The notes under the pieces are model-generated. The model saw only the letters and a program-made list of their open reading frames with translations, had not been told where the DNA came from and ran no database searches. A program made the translations under genes and the position numbers. From Pseudomonas rhizosphaerae (GTDB lineage Bacteria; Pseudomonadota; Gammaproteobacteria; Pseudomonadales; Pseudomonadaceae): a stretch of DNA of 64,000 bases. Below are positions 19,316-27,989 of the stretch, one piece after another. Where the stretch lies: assembly GCF_000761155.1 (NCBI RefSeq), contig NZ_CP009533.1:1798001-1862000 (forward strand), given 5' to 3'. Within the stretch, counting starts at the first letter, position 1. Each line of letters starts with the position of its first letter.

Positions 19316-19987
19316 TCAACGCGCGCTGGGCAGGTGCTCGAACAGGGTCTGGCAGACCCCGGCGATGTGTTCGTCCAGCAGGCGCACGGCAAGCTCGACG
19401 TCGCCCGCGCGACAGGCCTGGAGAATCTCCCGGTGCTCGTGGTCGGCGCGATCCTTGCCGGCCGACAGGCTCATCTGCATGCGCAGGTAACGCTCCAGCT
19501 TGTCGTTGACCGAGCGAATCATGCCCACCAGAAACGGCCGCTGCGCAGGTTCGTAGAGGCAGGCGTGCAGCGCCCAGTTCAGCTCCGCCCAGCGGCCCAC
19601 GTCGTTCTCACCGATGAACTCGCGGCAGATGCTCTCGGCGCGGACGAAGGTCGCCTCGGTCATGTTCGGAATGGCCAGGCGCAGCACCTTGTCTTCCAGC
19701 AGCATGCGCACTTCGAACATCTGCGCCAGCTCGGCTTCCGACAAGCGCGTGACCATGGCCCCGCGGTTGCGCTGGAACATCACCAGGCCCTCGGCTTCGA
19801 GGCGCTTGAGCGCTTCGCGCACGGGGATCTTGCTGACATTGAACTGGCGCGCGATGTCGTCCTGGCGGATCGGTTCATCTTCGGCAAAGTGCCCGGCGAC
19901 GATCGCGTCGCGCAGGTGCCGAGTGATGATCTCCGAGGTCGAAGGCGAGTTGCCGAGGTCCGGCGCGTTGAGTTTGGTCTGGGCCAC
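19316..19987 (-). CDS. GntR-family (FadR/FCD) transcriptional regulator
   Basis: 223-residue repressor-type protein. The N-terminal winged helix (SEIITRHLRDAIVAGHFAEDEPIRQDDIARQFNVSKIPVREALKRLEAEGLV) is followed by an all-helical FCD effector domain with its His ligands (ALHACLYEPAQRPF, HEHREIL). It lies upstream of lhpA on the same strand. A long palindrome sits 25 bp before its own start, and related sites precede two other operons of the locus. It probably represses hydroxyproline genes; the effector is unknown. Confidence 0.88.
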   Translation of the reverse strand: MAQTKLNAPDLGNSPSTSEIITRHLRDAIVAGHFAEDEPIRQDDIARQFNVSKIPVREALKRLEAEGLVMFQRNRGAMVTRLSEAELAQMFEVRMLLEDKVLRLAIPNMTEATFVRAESICREFIGENDVGRWAELNWALHACLYEPAQRPFLVGMIRSVNDKLERYLRMQMSLSAGKDRADHEHREILQACRAGDVELAVRLLDEHIAGVCQTLFEHLPSAR

Positions 19988-20011
19988 GTCACTGGGTCAT
20001 TCGAGGGATTG

Positions 20012-20030
20012 AGCGTATAGGGTATACGCT
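20012..20030. promoter_or_regulatory. autoregulatory GntR operator
   Basis: AGCGTATA-GGG-TATACGCT, a perfect 8-bp inverted repeat with 3-bp spacer, lies 25 bp upstream of the GntR start. It shares the GTATACG core with the sites at 9875 and 14639. Confidence 0.6.
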
Positions 20031-20061
20031 TTTGCGCCGGGTTGACTCGGCATCCATCGGC

Positions 20062-21642
20062 CTAGCGCGACGAGCCCTGCCGCCGATGGTGCCGGTACAG
20101 CTTCACCAAGGCGAAAGCGAGCAGGGCGCCGAAGCCCAGGGACACCGCCTCCACGCCTGCGCGTTGCCAATCGCCGACCCGTGCGTAGTGCCACAGCGCC
20201 TGGCCGGTGGTCCACTGGTTGAGCAGCGGCAGGCACAGGCACAGCAGCGCCGCCAGGCCCAGTTGCTCGGTCCATGCCCGCTGGCGGGGCCGACACAGAG
20301 CGTGCAGCAAGGTCGCCGCCCAGATCAGCAGGAAGCTGCGTATTTCCCATCGGCTACGGTCCGCCAACTCGAGGGGCAGCAGCCGGTTGGCATAGAAATA
20401 GCCGCAGCACGCCAGGCCGATGCCGACGCTGCACACCACATTGAAGGCTTCGACGCAGTGATAGAAACGTCGCGTGGCGTCACCGAATTCGTGCTGACCC
20501 TTGATCCGTCGCTTGATCGAAAACAGCAACATACCGGCTACCATCATCGCGGTGCCCAGCAAGCCGCTGGTGAAGTAAACCCACCTCAATGCCCAACTGC
20601 CGAAATCGGCAAAGTGCAGGGAGCGCATCACGCCTTTGATCCGCGCGCCCATGGACATGCTGGCCGGGTCGGGCCGCTGGATCTGCAGCACCGCGCCGCT
20701 GGCGGCGTCGAACAGCACGCTGGCCTGGGCCGTGAACAGGTTGGAGGAAGGTTGCCTCGGGTCCGCACGTCCGATGATGCGTACGCGTGCGTTGGCGGAG
20801 CCGGGCGCGTTCACCAGCAGCATCTGCGCCGGTTGCCCGGTCAGCATGCGCGCCTTTTCCAGAAGACCTGCCCAATCCGGAGCTGGACCGGTCGGCTGCG
20901 CCATGGAACCGACCACAGCTGGTTCAGCGGCAAGCTCGGAGGTGAAGCGTGCATAGGCGCTATCGTCCGCACCGTACACCGCTTGCACAGGCCACGGCAT
21001 GTAGCTGCTGGCGAAGATGCACAGGCCGGTGTAGGCGATCATCAGCAGGAATGGCAGGGTCAGTACGGCCGCGGCGTTATGTGCATCGAGCCAGGAACGT
21101 GGCCCGATGCCCGGCCGGAAGGTGAAGAAGTCGGCGAAGATGCGCCGGTGGATCACCACCCCGGACACCAGTGCCACCAGAAAGCCGACGGTCAGTGCGC
21201 CGACGATCCAGAACCCCAGCAACGGCAACTGCAGCATGTAGTGGAACGACATGAAGTGCCGGCCGCCTTCGGTCTGGCGCAGCGCTGCTGGCGACACTGG
21301 CGTTCCGCGAGCAGGGTCCAGGGCGATCTGCTGGATGCCACTGCCGTCGCGCCAGAGCAGGCGTACGGCTTCGCCCGGATGGGCCGGCAACTGCACCCGC
21401 CACAGCCGTGCGCCAGCGCCATGCACGGCGAGGTAGCGCTGCGCCTGCGCTACGGCGCGCCCCTCGTCCACCGAGCCCGCAGCGTCGGATGCGGCAATCG
21501 GCTGCGCCTCCATCCAGCGGGTGATGGGTTCGCGGAACACGCTGAGCGAACCGGTGAGGAAAATCACGCACAGCACCCAGCCGCACACCAGGCCACACCA
21601 GGTGTGCAGCCAGGCCATCGACCGGCGTAGCGTACCCTTCAC
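20062..21642 (-). CDS. PepSY-associated transmembrane protein (ferrisiderophore reductase-like)
   Basis: 526-residue inner-membrane protein. An N-terminal helix (WLHTWCGLVCGWVLCVIFLTGSLSVF) leads into a periplasmic PepSY-like region. Further helices carry conserved histidines (FMSFHYMLQLPLLG, DAHNAAAVLTLPFLLMIAYTGLCIFA, MRSLHFADFG), and a C-terminal bundle of helices closes the protein. Such proteins accompany TonB receptors and are thought to reduce or process ferric siderophores. A GTG start is used. It lies 25 bp after the receptor gene and is probably co-transcribed. Confidence 0.82.
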   Translation of the reverse strand: MKGTLRRSMAWLHTWCGLVCGWVLCVIFLTGSLSVFREPITRWMEAQPIAASDAAGSVDEGRAVAQAQRYLAVHGAGARLWRVQLPAHPGEAVRLLWRDGSGIQQIALDPARGTPVSPAALRQTEGGRHFMSFHYMLQLPLLGFWIVGALTVGFLVALVSGVVIHRRIFADFFTFRPGIGPRSWLDAHNAAAVLTLPFLLMIAYTGLCIFASSYMPWPVQAVYGADDSAYARFTSELAAEPAVVGSMAQPTGPAPDWAGLLEKARMLTGQPAQMLLVNAPGSANARVRIIGRADPRQPSSNLFTAQASVLFDAASGAVLQIQRPDPASMSMGARIKGVMRSLHFADFGSWALRWVYFTSGLLGTAMMVAGMLLFSIKRRIKGQHEFGDATRRFYHCVEAFNVVCSVGIGLACCGYFYANRLLPLELADRSRWEIRSFLLIWAATLLHALCRPRQRAWTEQLGLAALLCLCLPLLNQWTTGQALWHYARVGDWQRAGVEAVSLGFGALLAFALVKLYRHHRRQGSSR

Positions 21643-21667
21643 TGCACTGCGCCCTGCACCGATGCGA

Positions 21668-24124
21668 TCAGAAATCGCCCCGCAAGGTCAGCATGTAGCT
21701 GCGCGGCTCGCCGAAGACGTTCGAGCGGTCGACTGCCACGGCCGTGGTGTAGTAGCGCTTGTCGAACAGGTTTTCGGCGTTGAGCTGGACTTTCCAGTGC
21801 TCGTCCAGCTTCCAGGCCACCCGCGCATCCCAGATCGCGTAGCCCTGGCTGCCGAAATCCAGCCCGGTGGTCGACGAAGCCTTGTAGTAGGACTGCGCCG
21901 AAACGCCGCCACCGACGGTCAGCCGGTCCCAGGCGCCCGGCGGGTTGTAGCTGGTCTGCAGGCGCAGCATGTGCTTGGGCGTCTCGTAGGCAACCTCGAC
22001 GTCCTCGGTGTTGTTGCGCAGCAGATTGAAGGTGTAGCCGCCGAACACCTGCCAGCCCGGCAGGATCTCGCCGCTGGCTTCCAGGTCGATGCCCTTGCTG
22101 CGCTTGATGGTGCCATTGACGTAGCAGGTGCCCTCGGAGTCGTTACTGGTGCAGTTGGTGTTGGCCAGGTCCACCAGCGCGACGTTGGTCTGCTTGATGT
22201 AGAACAGTGCCATCGACAGGTTCAGGCGGTTGTCGAACAGAGCGCCCTTGATACCAGTTTCGTAGTTGTCACCTTCGGAAGGCGAGAGCGGCGTGCCGCG
22301 GGTGTCGACGTAGTTGCCTTGGGCGTTGAAGATTTCCGCATAGCTGGCGTACCACGACCAGTCGTCGTTGAGGTCGTAGATCACACCGGCATAGGGCGTG
22401 ACCTTGCGCGTCACCTTGGACTCGTAGGGCAGGGCGGCGCCGCGCTTGATGTCGTAGGTGTAGTCGTACCAGCTGGCGCGGCCGCCGAGCACCAGGCTCA
22501 GCGGTTCGCTCAGGCGCAGCCGCGAGTTGGCGTACAGGCCGGCACGCTCCTCGGTCATGTCGATGTCGGTGGTCCAGGCCGGCCGGGCAGGCTTGGCGAT
22601 GGCGTGGTGGTCGACATCGAAGATGTTCAGCGCTTGGTTGCGCAGGCTGGCGGTCGCTTGCTGGGTGGTGGCTTCCTGCCGCGACCAGGTGCCGCCCACG
22701 GTCACATCATGGGTCAGGCCGAAGGCGTCGAAATTGCCGCTGACATGGCTGTCCAGGCCGGTGCTGGTGACTTCGTCCTGGCGGAACAGTGCCCCCTGGA
22801 ACACCGAACCGGTGTTGGTCACCGGACTGATGGCGCGTCGCGCGTAGGCGATCTGCTGATCGAAGCTGCCCTGGGACACGGTGACCGAGGTGGTGCTCGA
22901 CCAGCGCTCATTGAAGCGATGTTCGATTTCGGCGAACGCCTCGCTCATCTCGCTTTCGTGCCGGTTCCAGTCCTGCACCAGGGAAGTGGAGCGCGAGATG
23001 TCCAGCGCGTTGCCGTTGCTGTAGCGCGGCAGGCCGTAGATCGAATAGCCGTTGATGACGTTCTGCTGATGACGCAGGCTCAGGCTCACGGTGGTGTCGG
23101 GGTTCAGATCGGCCTCGACGATGCCGTACACCAGCGGCGTGCGCGTGTTGCGCTCGTCCAGGTAGGAGCCGTTGTCTTCATAGGCGGTGACCAGTCGGCC
23201 GCGCACGCTGCCGGTATCGTTGAGCTTGCCGCTGGCGTCCAGGTCCATGCGGTAGCGGTCCCAGGATCCGGCACTGGCCTGAACCGTCAGCCGTGGTTCG
23301 GCGGTCGGTCGCTTGCGCACTAGGTTCACCGCGCCACCCGGCTCACCGGCGCCCACCAGCAAACCGGCCGCGCCGCGCAACACTTCGACCCGATCGTAGA
23401 TGGCGGTGTCGGGCTTCATCCAGCCGGTGATCTGGTAACCCTGACCGGGAACGCCGTCGACCAGAAAGCTTTCCGCCAGCAGCGAGAATCCGCGCGAGGT
23501 GTACACGTGGCCACCGAAGTTGCGGTACTGGAAGGTGATGCCTGGGGTCTGTTCGAGCACCTTGTCCAGGCTGGTGAGCTTTTTGTCGTCCATCAGCTGA
23601 CGGGTGACCACGCTGACGGTCTGCGGGGTTTCCTTCAGGCTCAGATTGAGCTTGGCGGCGGTACTGCTGCTGCCGGTGGTGTAGGAACCAGTACCGTCGG
23701 TGGTGCTGCCCAGGTCGTTCAGGGCATTGACCGTGGTCGCGCCCAGGGCCATGGCCGGGTCATCGCGGGCCGGCAGCTTCTGCAGCACCAGGGTGCGCTC
23801 GTCGAGCAGTTGCCAGGTAAAGCCGCTGCCGCGCAGCAGGATTTCCATGGCCTGGCTGAGGGTATAGCGGCCTTTCAAGGCAGGTGCACGCAGGTTGGCC
23901 ACGTCCGCCGAGTTGAAGATCAGCCGCACGTTGGCCTGGTCCGCCAACCGGGTCAGCGCCTGGTCCAGCGACTGCTCGACCGATTGCAGGTCCAGCGCCG
24001 TGCTGGCTTCGGCCGCTTGTGCCGAAAGTGAAAACGTCGGCAAGCCGGTCGTCATGGCCAGCAGCAGCGCCAGGGTCAGGGTGCGACCGGCGGCGGGAGC
24101 GAAGTGCGGAAAACGTGCCTGCAT
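21668..24124 (-). CDS. TonB-dependent siderophore receptor with STN signalling domain
   Basis: 818-residue outer-membrane transducer. The signal peptide ends near AQAAEAS. The STN domain (about 45-120, LDQALTRLADQANVRLIFNSADVANLRAPALKGRYTLSQAMEILLRGSGFTW) contacts a FecR-type anti-sigma factor. The plug (ETPQTVSVVTRQLMDD to VNLVRKRP) and the 22-strand barrel end in an aromatic residue (LTLRGDF). It is divergent from fecI/fecR-like genes, the standard surface-signalling layout. The ligand is not identifiable and is probably a foreign ferric siderophore. Confidence 0.93.
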   Translation of the reverse strand: MQARFPHFAPAAGRTLTLALLLAMTTGLPTFSLSAQAAEASTALDLQSVEQSLDQALTRLADQANVRLIFNSADVANLRAPALKGRYTLSQAMEILLRGSGFTWQLLDERTLVLQKLPARDDPAMALGATTVNALNDLGSTTDGTGSYTTGSSSTAAKLNLSLKETPQTVSVVTRQLMDDKKLTSLDKVLEQTPGITFQYRNFGGHVYTSRGFSLLAESFLVDGVPGQGYQITGWMKPDTAIYDRVEVLRGAAGLLVGAGEPGGAVNLVRKRPTAEPRLTVQASAGSWDRYRMDLDASGKLNDTGSVRGRLVTAYEDNGSYLDERNTRTPLVYGIVEADLNPDTTVSLSLRHQQNVINGYSIYGLPRYSNGNALDISRSTSLVQDWNRHESEMSEAFAEIEHRFNERWSSTTSVTVSQGSFDQQIAYARRAISPVTNTGSVFQGALFRQDEVTSTGLDSHVSGNFDAFGLTHDVTVGGTWSRQEATTQQATASLRNQALNIFDVDHHAIAKPARPAWTTDIDMTEERAGLYANSRLRLSEPLSLVLGGRASWYDYTYDIKRGAALPYESKVTRKVTPYAGVIYDLNDDWSWYASYAEIFNAQGNYVDTRGTPLSPSEGDNYETGIKGALFDNRLNLSMALFYIKQTNVALVDLANTNCTSNDSEGTCYVNGTIKRSKGIDLEASGEILPGWQVFGGYTFNLLRNNTEDVEVAYETPKHMLRLQTSYNPPGAWDRLTVGGGVSAQSYYKASSTTGLDFGSQGYAIWDARVAWKLDEHWKVQLNAENLFDKRYYTTAVAVDRSNVFGEPRSYMLTLRGDF

Positions 24125-24218
24125 CTGAAACGTCCGTTATCGAATGGAGATGAAATGCCCGAGAATCAGGGTTCTCTCTGCAACGACGACCGACATAGGC
24201 CAACCTTGCCGTCCAGAT

Positions 24219-24237
24219 TGAAATTATTTTCATTATC
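24219..24237. promoter_or_regulatory. Fur box between the TonB receptor and the sigma factor gene
   Basis: TGAAATTATTTTCATTATC matches 13 of 19 positions of the Fur consensus GATAATGATAATCATTATC. It lies in the 183-bp divergent gap, so iron repletion should repress the sigma factor. Confidence 0.6.
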
Positions 24238-24307
24238 ATCCGCCATTCTGATGATAAGCGTTCTCAATTGGGATAGGATGCGCCGCTTAACCGCCGGGGC
24301 CGTGCGC

Positions 24308-24826
24308 ATGTCCGTGTCACCCAACTCCAACCCTTTGCTGATGGTCTTTCAGGAGCACTACGCCGACCTGTTGGCCTTTCTGGCACGTCGCCTGGGAAAT
24401 GTGGAGAAGGCTGCCGATGTGGCGCAGGACACCTATGTGCGCCTGGCCGGGCTGGCCGACACGGCGCAGATTCTCGAACCGCGCGCGTTCGTGTTCCGGG
24501 TGGCGGGCAACCTGGCCATCGACCGCCTGCGTCAGGAACGGCGCTACTGCGCGCTGCAGGGCGAGGAATCCGACGAGGAACCCTGCGATCCCATGGCCTC
24601 CCCGGAGCGATCCTTCCTGGCCGCCGAAGCCATCGAACAGCTCGACCACGCCTTGCATCGCTTGCCCAGCAATGCACGCCTGGCATTGCTGCTCAGCCGG
24701 CTCGAAGGCCTGACCCACGCGCAGATCGCTGCGCGCCTGGGGGTTTCGCAAAGTTCGGTGGGCAAGTACCTGGTGCTCGCCATGCGTCACTGCCGCGATT
24801 GGCTTCGTCAGTCGGAGTGCCTCTAG
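24308..24826 (+). CDS. FecI-type ECF sigma factor
   Basis: 172-residue ECF sigma factor. Region 2 (LLMVFQEHYADLLAFLARRLGNVEKAADVAQDTYVRLAGLA, then FVFRVAGNLAIDRLRQERR) and region 4 (LDHALHRLPSNARLALLLSRLEGLTHAQIAARLGVSQSSVGKYLVLAMRHCRDWL) are complete. ATG 24308 is chosen because MSVSPNSN precedes region 2 closely; its ribosome site is weak. It pairs with the FecR-like gene 48 bp downstream and should transcribe the divergent receptor gene. Confidence 0.9.
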   Translation: MSVSPNSNPLLMVFQEHYADLLAFLARRLGNVEKAADVAQDTYVRLAGLADTAQILEPRAFVFRVAGNLAIDRLRQERRYCALQGEESDEEPCDPMASPERSFLAAEAIEQLDHALHRLPSNARLALLLSRLEGLTHAQIAARLGVSQSSVGKYLVLAMRHCRDWLRQSECL

Positions 24827-24874
24827 AATGCACGGTACTGACGTCCTTCCGGCGACGTTTGCGAGCCCATCACC

Positions 24875-25828
24875 ATGACCAAGCCCATGACCCCGACTGC
24901 TGCTGCCATCGAACTGGAAGACCAGGCCATCGAGCAGTGGGTGCACCTGACCTCGGGCCATGCCAGCGACGCGGACCGTGACGCTTTTGCCCGCTGGCGC
25001 CTGCTGAGCCCGGAGCACGAAGCGGCAGCACGACTGGCCGAACAGATCTGGCAGGCGCTGCCCGAGACTCGCACGGTGCAGACCTTCGTCCCACCCGCAC
25101 GGCCCCAGCGGCGGCCGCTGCGCTGGGCAGCCCTGGCGGCCGGGCTCGGTGCACTGGCACTGACCGGGCTGAGCGAGCCGGCCAAGGTGCATTTCGCCGA
25201 CTATGCGACGGCGGTCGGTGAACGCCGCGCACTGACCCTCGAAGACGGCAGCCAGGTCTGGTTGAACAGCGGCTCGGCGCTGTCGGTTCACTACTCCGCC
25301 ACGCAACGGGAAATCAGCCTGTTCAAGGGCGAAGCCTTGTTTCAGGTCAGCAAGGATGCCCTGCGGCCGTTCGTGGTGCAGGCCTCGGGCGGCAAGGTGC
25401 AGGCGGTAGGTACCCGCTTCGATGTCGACCGCCAGGGCGAACACGTACGCGTGGGAGTAACGGAGGGGGAAGTGAAGGTCACGTCCGGCGGCGCGGTGGT
25501 GCCGTTGAAAGCGGCCCAGCGCCTGGCTTACATGGCGGGAGAAGCGCCTTCGCCGACCGCGGTCCTGGACCTGGACACAGCGTCGGCATGGCAACGCGGC
25601 AAGCTGATCTTCAACCGTCAGCCGCTGGCCGAGGTGTTCGCCGATATCGAGCGTTACCTGCCGGGCTCACTGGTCATCGCCGGCAGCCTGCCGAGCACTG
25701 CAGTGAGTGGCGTATTCAACCTTGACGACGTGCCTGGCATGCTCGATGTGCTGGCGCGTACCCAACCGGTACGAATCTATCGGATGCCTTGGCTGACCGT
25801 GGTGGTGGTGAATCAGACGCGTGCGTGA
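24875..25828 (+). CDS. FecR-type anti-sigma regulator
   Basis: 317-residue inner-membrane signal relay. The cytoplasmic N-terminus (about 1-85) has the DUF4880 pattern (AIEQWVHLTSGHASDADRDAFARWRLLSPEHEAAARLAEQIW). A single membrane helix (LRWAALAAGLGALALTGL) and the periplasmic FecR domain (YATAVGERRALTLEDGSQVWLNSGSALSV, then FVVQASGGKVQAVGTRFDV) follow. It takes the signal from the STN domain of the receptor. Confidence 0.92.
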   Translation: MTKPMTPTAAAIELEDQAIEQWVHLTSGHASDADRDAFARWRLLSPEHEAAARLAEQIWQALPETRTVQTFVPPARPQRRPLRWAALAAGLGALALTGLSEPAKVHFADYATAVGERRALTLEDGSQVWLNSGSALSVHYSATQREISLFKGEALFQVSKDALRPFVVQASGGKVQAVGTRFDVDRQGEHVRVGVTEGEVKVTSGGAVVPLKAAQRLAYMAGEAPSPTAVLDLDTASAWQRGKLIFNRQPLAEVFADIERYLPGSLVIAGSLPSTAVSGVFNLDDVPGMLDVLARTQPVRIYRMPWLTVVVVNQTRA

Positions 25829-25882
25829 GGGGGTATCGAACAGCGTTGACAACGGGGGAATGCGAGGGAATACCGAGGGAAA

Positions 25883-25903
25883 GCTAGGGCACGAGGCCCT
25901 AGC
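25883..25903. terminator. hairpin between fecR-like gene and lysine-rich gene
   Basis: GCTAGGGC-acgag-GCCCTAGC is a perfect 8-bp stem with a 5-base loop. It lies 12 bp after the stop of the lysine-rich gene on the minus strand, followed there by TTT. It probably ends that transcript, and perhaps also the convergent fecR transcript. Confidence 0.55.
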
Positions 25904-25915
25904 AGACAACGAATG

Positions 25916-26179
25916 TCACTTTTTTTTCTTCGCAGGCTTTTCTGCTTTTTCAACTTTGTCGGACTTCTTGGCCTTCTCGGCCTTTTCCGGCTTGCTATCG
26001 GCTTTCTTCGCAGTTTTCTTCGGCTCTACATCTTTCTTCTTGTCTTTCTTGTCCTTGTCGGAGGACTTCGAAAGTGCGGAAGCTGCAGCAGATTTCTTTT
26101 CCGGCGAAGACTTTTTGTCCTTCAATTCCTTGCTGGCTTTCGAAGCGTCGCTTTTGGTTTTCTTTTCGTCTTTAGCCAC
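25916..26179 (-). CDS. very lysine-rich, low-complexity small protein
   Basis: About 87 residues built from Lys, Ala, Ser, Asp and Glu, with repeated KK and AEKAEK-type blocks and a terminal PAKKKK. There is no hydrophobic core, signal peptide or cysteine, and it is strongly basic overall. It looks like the C-terminal tails of histone H1-like or AlgP-like bacterial proteins, so nucleic-acid binding is plausible but unproven. GTG 26179 with GAGG 8 bases upstream is preferred over GTG 26188. A Lys-rich ORF of this length with a hairpin after it is unlikely to be spurious. Confidence 0.65.
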   Translation of the reverse strand: MAKDEKKTKSDASKASKELKDKKSSPEKKSAAASALSKSSDKDKKDKKKDVEPKKTAKKADSKPEKAEKAKKSDKVEKAEKPAKKKK

Positions 26180-26296
26180 GTTGACCACCTCTCGGAGAGT
26201 GCCGATATTGACACAGTGCCTGTGGGAATATTCACAAGCTGATCATTAGGTGAGCGGCTGGAAAGGCAGTTCAAAATTTTTTTGCGATCTGCGCAG

Positions 26297-26331
26297 GTGC
26301 GCTGAGAATCCTGCCGGGATCCTCAGCGCAC
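26297..26331. terminator. hairpin downstream of the MFS gene
   Basis: GTGCGCTGAG paired with CTCAGCGCAC, a perfect 10-bp outer stem with further pairing inside, begins 6 bp after the MFS stop on the minus strand. There is no immediate T-run, so it may terminate or protect the 3' end of the mRNA. Confidence 0.5.
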
Positions 26332-26337
26332 ACGGGC

Positions 26338-27564
26338 TCAGCAGGGTTGGGCCACCGCGTTGTTGCTGACCTTGCGACCCAGCACCAGCACCGTCGCAAA
26401 ACCTGCGCCGACCAAGGCCGTAGCCAGGCTCAGCAGCACCGAGCTGCCCAACTGGTCGACGATCTGCCCACCGAAAAACGACCCCAGCGCGATGATCACC
26501 TGGAACAGCGCAACGAACAGTGGCATACCGCGTTCGACGTCCTTGGGCGCGACCACGAACATCCAGATGCTGGAGCAGGCCGGGAACGCGCCAAAGGCAA
26601 ACCCCCACAGAGCGATCAGCATCGCGGCGCCGACAAGGCTGGTGGCGAAATGCGGGAAGAGGGCGGTGCTGGTGCCGATCATCAGGGCCACCAGCAGCAA
26701 TGTGTAGCGCACGTTGCGGTTGGCAGCGAACCCGGCGAACACGTTGCCCAGCACCCCGGCCATGCCGTAGAGCAGCAACAGCGAGCCGATGGTCGACCCG
26801 TCGAACCCGGCACTTTGTTTGAAAAATGGCGCGACATAGGTGTACGCGGCAAAGTGCGCCAGACCGATCAGCAGCACGGCGATCAAACCCACCCGCGCCT
26901 GGGGGTTCCTGAACAGCGCAGGCAGGTCATTGACGCGAATGGCCCGATCCGGGTGCAGCGGCGGCAACAGGAATATCTGCGCCAGCAGCACCGGTATACC
27001 CACCAGCGCGGTGACCAAGAAGGTCATGCGCCAGCCCATCAAACCGCTGAGCCAGGTGCCCACGGGCACGCCCAGCACCGTCGCCAGGGTCACCCCCATC
27101 ATGATGATCGACGTCGCCTTGGCCACGCCGACACCCTTGGGCGCCAATCGGCCGCTCAGGGCAATGGCGGTGGCCCAGAAGCCGCCGATGCTGACGCCCA
27201 GCAACACGCGGCCGAACAGCAACACATTGAAGTCGCTGGCGAAGGCCACGATGCAGTTGGCGATGATCATGATCAGCGTCAGGCCGGTGAGCAGGTAGCG
27301 GCGGTCCATGGCGCCGATGCCGACCGACAGCAACGGTGCGGCGAGGGCAGCCATGATGCCGGGCAGGGTGACCATCAAGCCGGCATGTCCGGCACTGATG
27401 CCCAGGTCGCTGGCGACATCGTTGAGCACGCCCACCGGCAGGAATTCGCTGGTCACCAGAGCGAAGGCGCCGACGGCGACCGACAGAATCGCCAGCCACT
27501 GCTGCTTGACGCTCTGCGGCTTGGCTTCGGAAAGGCCGGAGGCGGCCGCGTGGGGGGTTGGCAT
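26338..27564 (-). CDS. MFS efflux transporter (DHA1/NepI-like)
   Basis: About 408 residues with 12 predicted membrane helices. It has the motif-A-like loop (LSVGIGAMDRRYLLTGLT), motif C-like GVTLATVLGVPVGTWL and the N-terminal LAILSVAVGAFALVTSEFLPVGVL typical of sugar/nucleoside/drug efflux members such as NepI and AraJ. ATG 27564 is preferred over a TTG further upstream. Single gene; substrate unknown. Confidence 0.88.
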   Translation of the reverse strand: MPTPHAAASGLSEAKPQSVKQQWLAILSVAVGAFALVTSEFLPVGVLNDVASDLGISAGHAGLMVTLPGIMAALAAPLLSVGIGAMDRRYLLTGLTLIMIIANCIVAFASDFNVLLFGRVLLGVSIGGFWATAIALSGRLAPKGVGVAKATSIIMMGVTLATVLGVPVGTWLSGLMGWRMTFLVTALVGIPVLLAQIFLLPPLHPDRAIRVNDLPALFRNPQARVGLIAVLLIGLAHFAAYTYVAPFFKQSAGFDGSTIGSLLLLYGMAGVLGNVFAGFAANRNVRYTLLLVALMIGTSTALFPHFATSLVGAAMLIALWGFAFGAFPACSSIWMFVVAPKDVERGMPLFVALFQVIIALGSFFGGQIVDQLGSSVLLSLATALVGAGFATVLVLGRKVSNNAVAQPC

Positions 27565-27748
27565 GGGAATCGGTTCCAAAAGGGCAGGTCGCCTGCGGAC
27601 AGGCGCGGAGAGCGGGGAATTGGCGGCGATTATAGGGGAGGGTTGCAGCGAGCTGGGAGGCGGGGGGCTTGATAGTGATCATCAGTGAGATCGATCCGGC
27701 GCCCCACGCAAGATGAGAGCCCACCTGTGGGAGTGGGGCATCTAATGT

Positions 27749-27835
27749 GTAGGAGTGGGCTCTGCCCACGAAGGCCTCACCGCGGTCTCCCGGAAACATC
27801 GCGGCGTCTTCTTCGCGGGCAGAGCCCGCTCCCAC
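27749..27835. repeat. REPIN, copy 1
   Basis: 87 bp. It opens with GTAGGAGTGGGCTCTGCCCA and closes with the near reverse complement GGGCAGAGCCCGCTCCCAC, two inverted Pseudomonas REP sequences around a short centre. The 27565-27989 gap between the MFS gene and fabF-like gene (425 bp) holds no gene, only these repeats. Confidence 0.8.
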
Positions 27836-27893
27836 AGGGGTTGGGGCACCCCACAGGGGGTTGGGGCATCTACTGTGTAGGAGTGGGCTCTGT

Positions 27894-27980
27894 GTGGGAG
27901 TGGGCTCTGCCCACGAAGGCCTCGCCGCGGTCTCCCAGAAATACCGCGGCGTCTTCTTCGCGGGCAGAGCCCGCTCCCAC
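27894..27980. repeat. REPIN, copy 2
   Basis: 87 bp, nearly identical to the copy at 27749. A truncated REP head (GTAGGAGTGGGCTCTG) sits directly before it at about 27877, and the flank GGGGCATCTA-TGTGTAGGAG recurs before both copies, so the region has been duplicated. It ends 9 bp before the fabF-like stop. Confidence 0.8.
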
Positions 27981-27989
27981 AGGGGGTAA

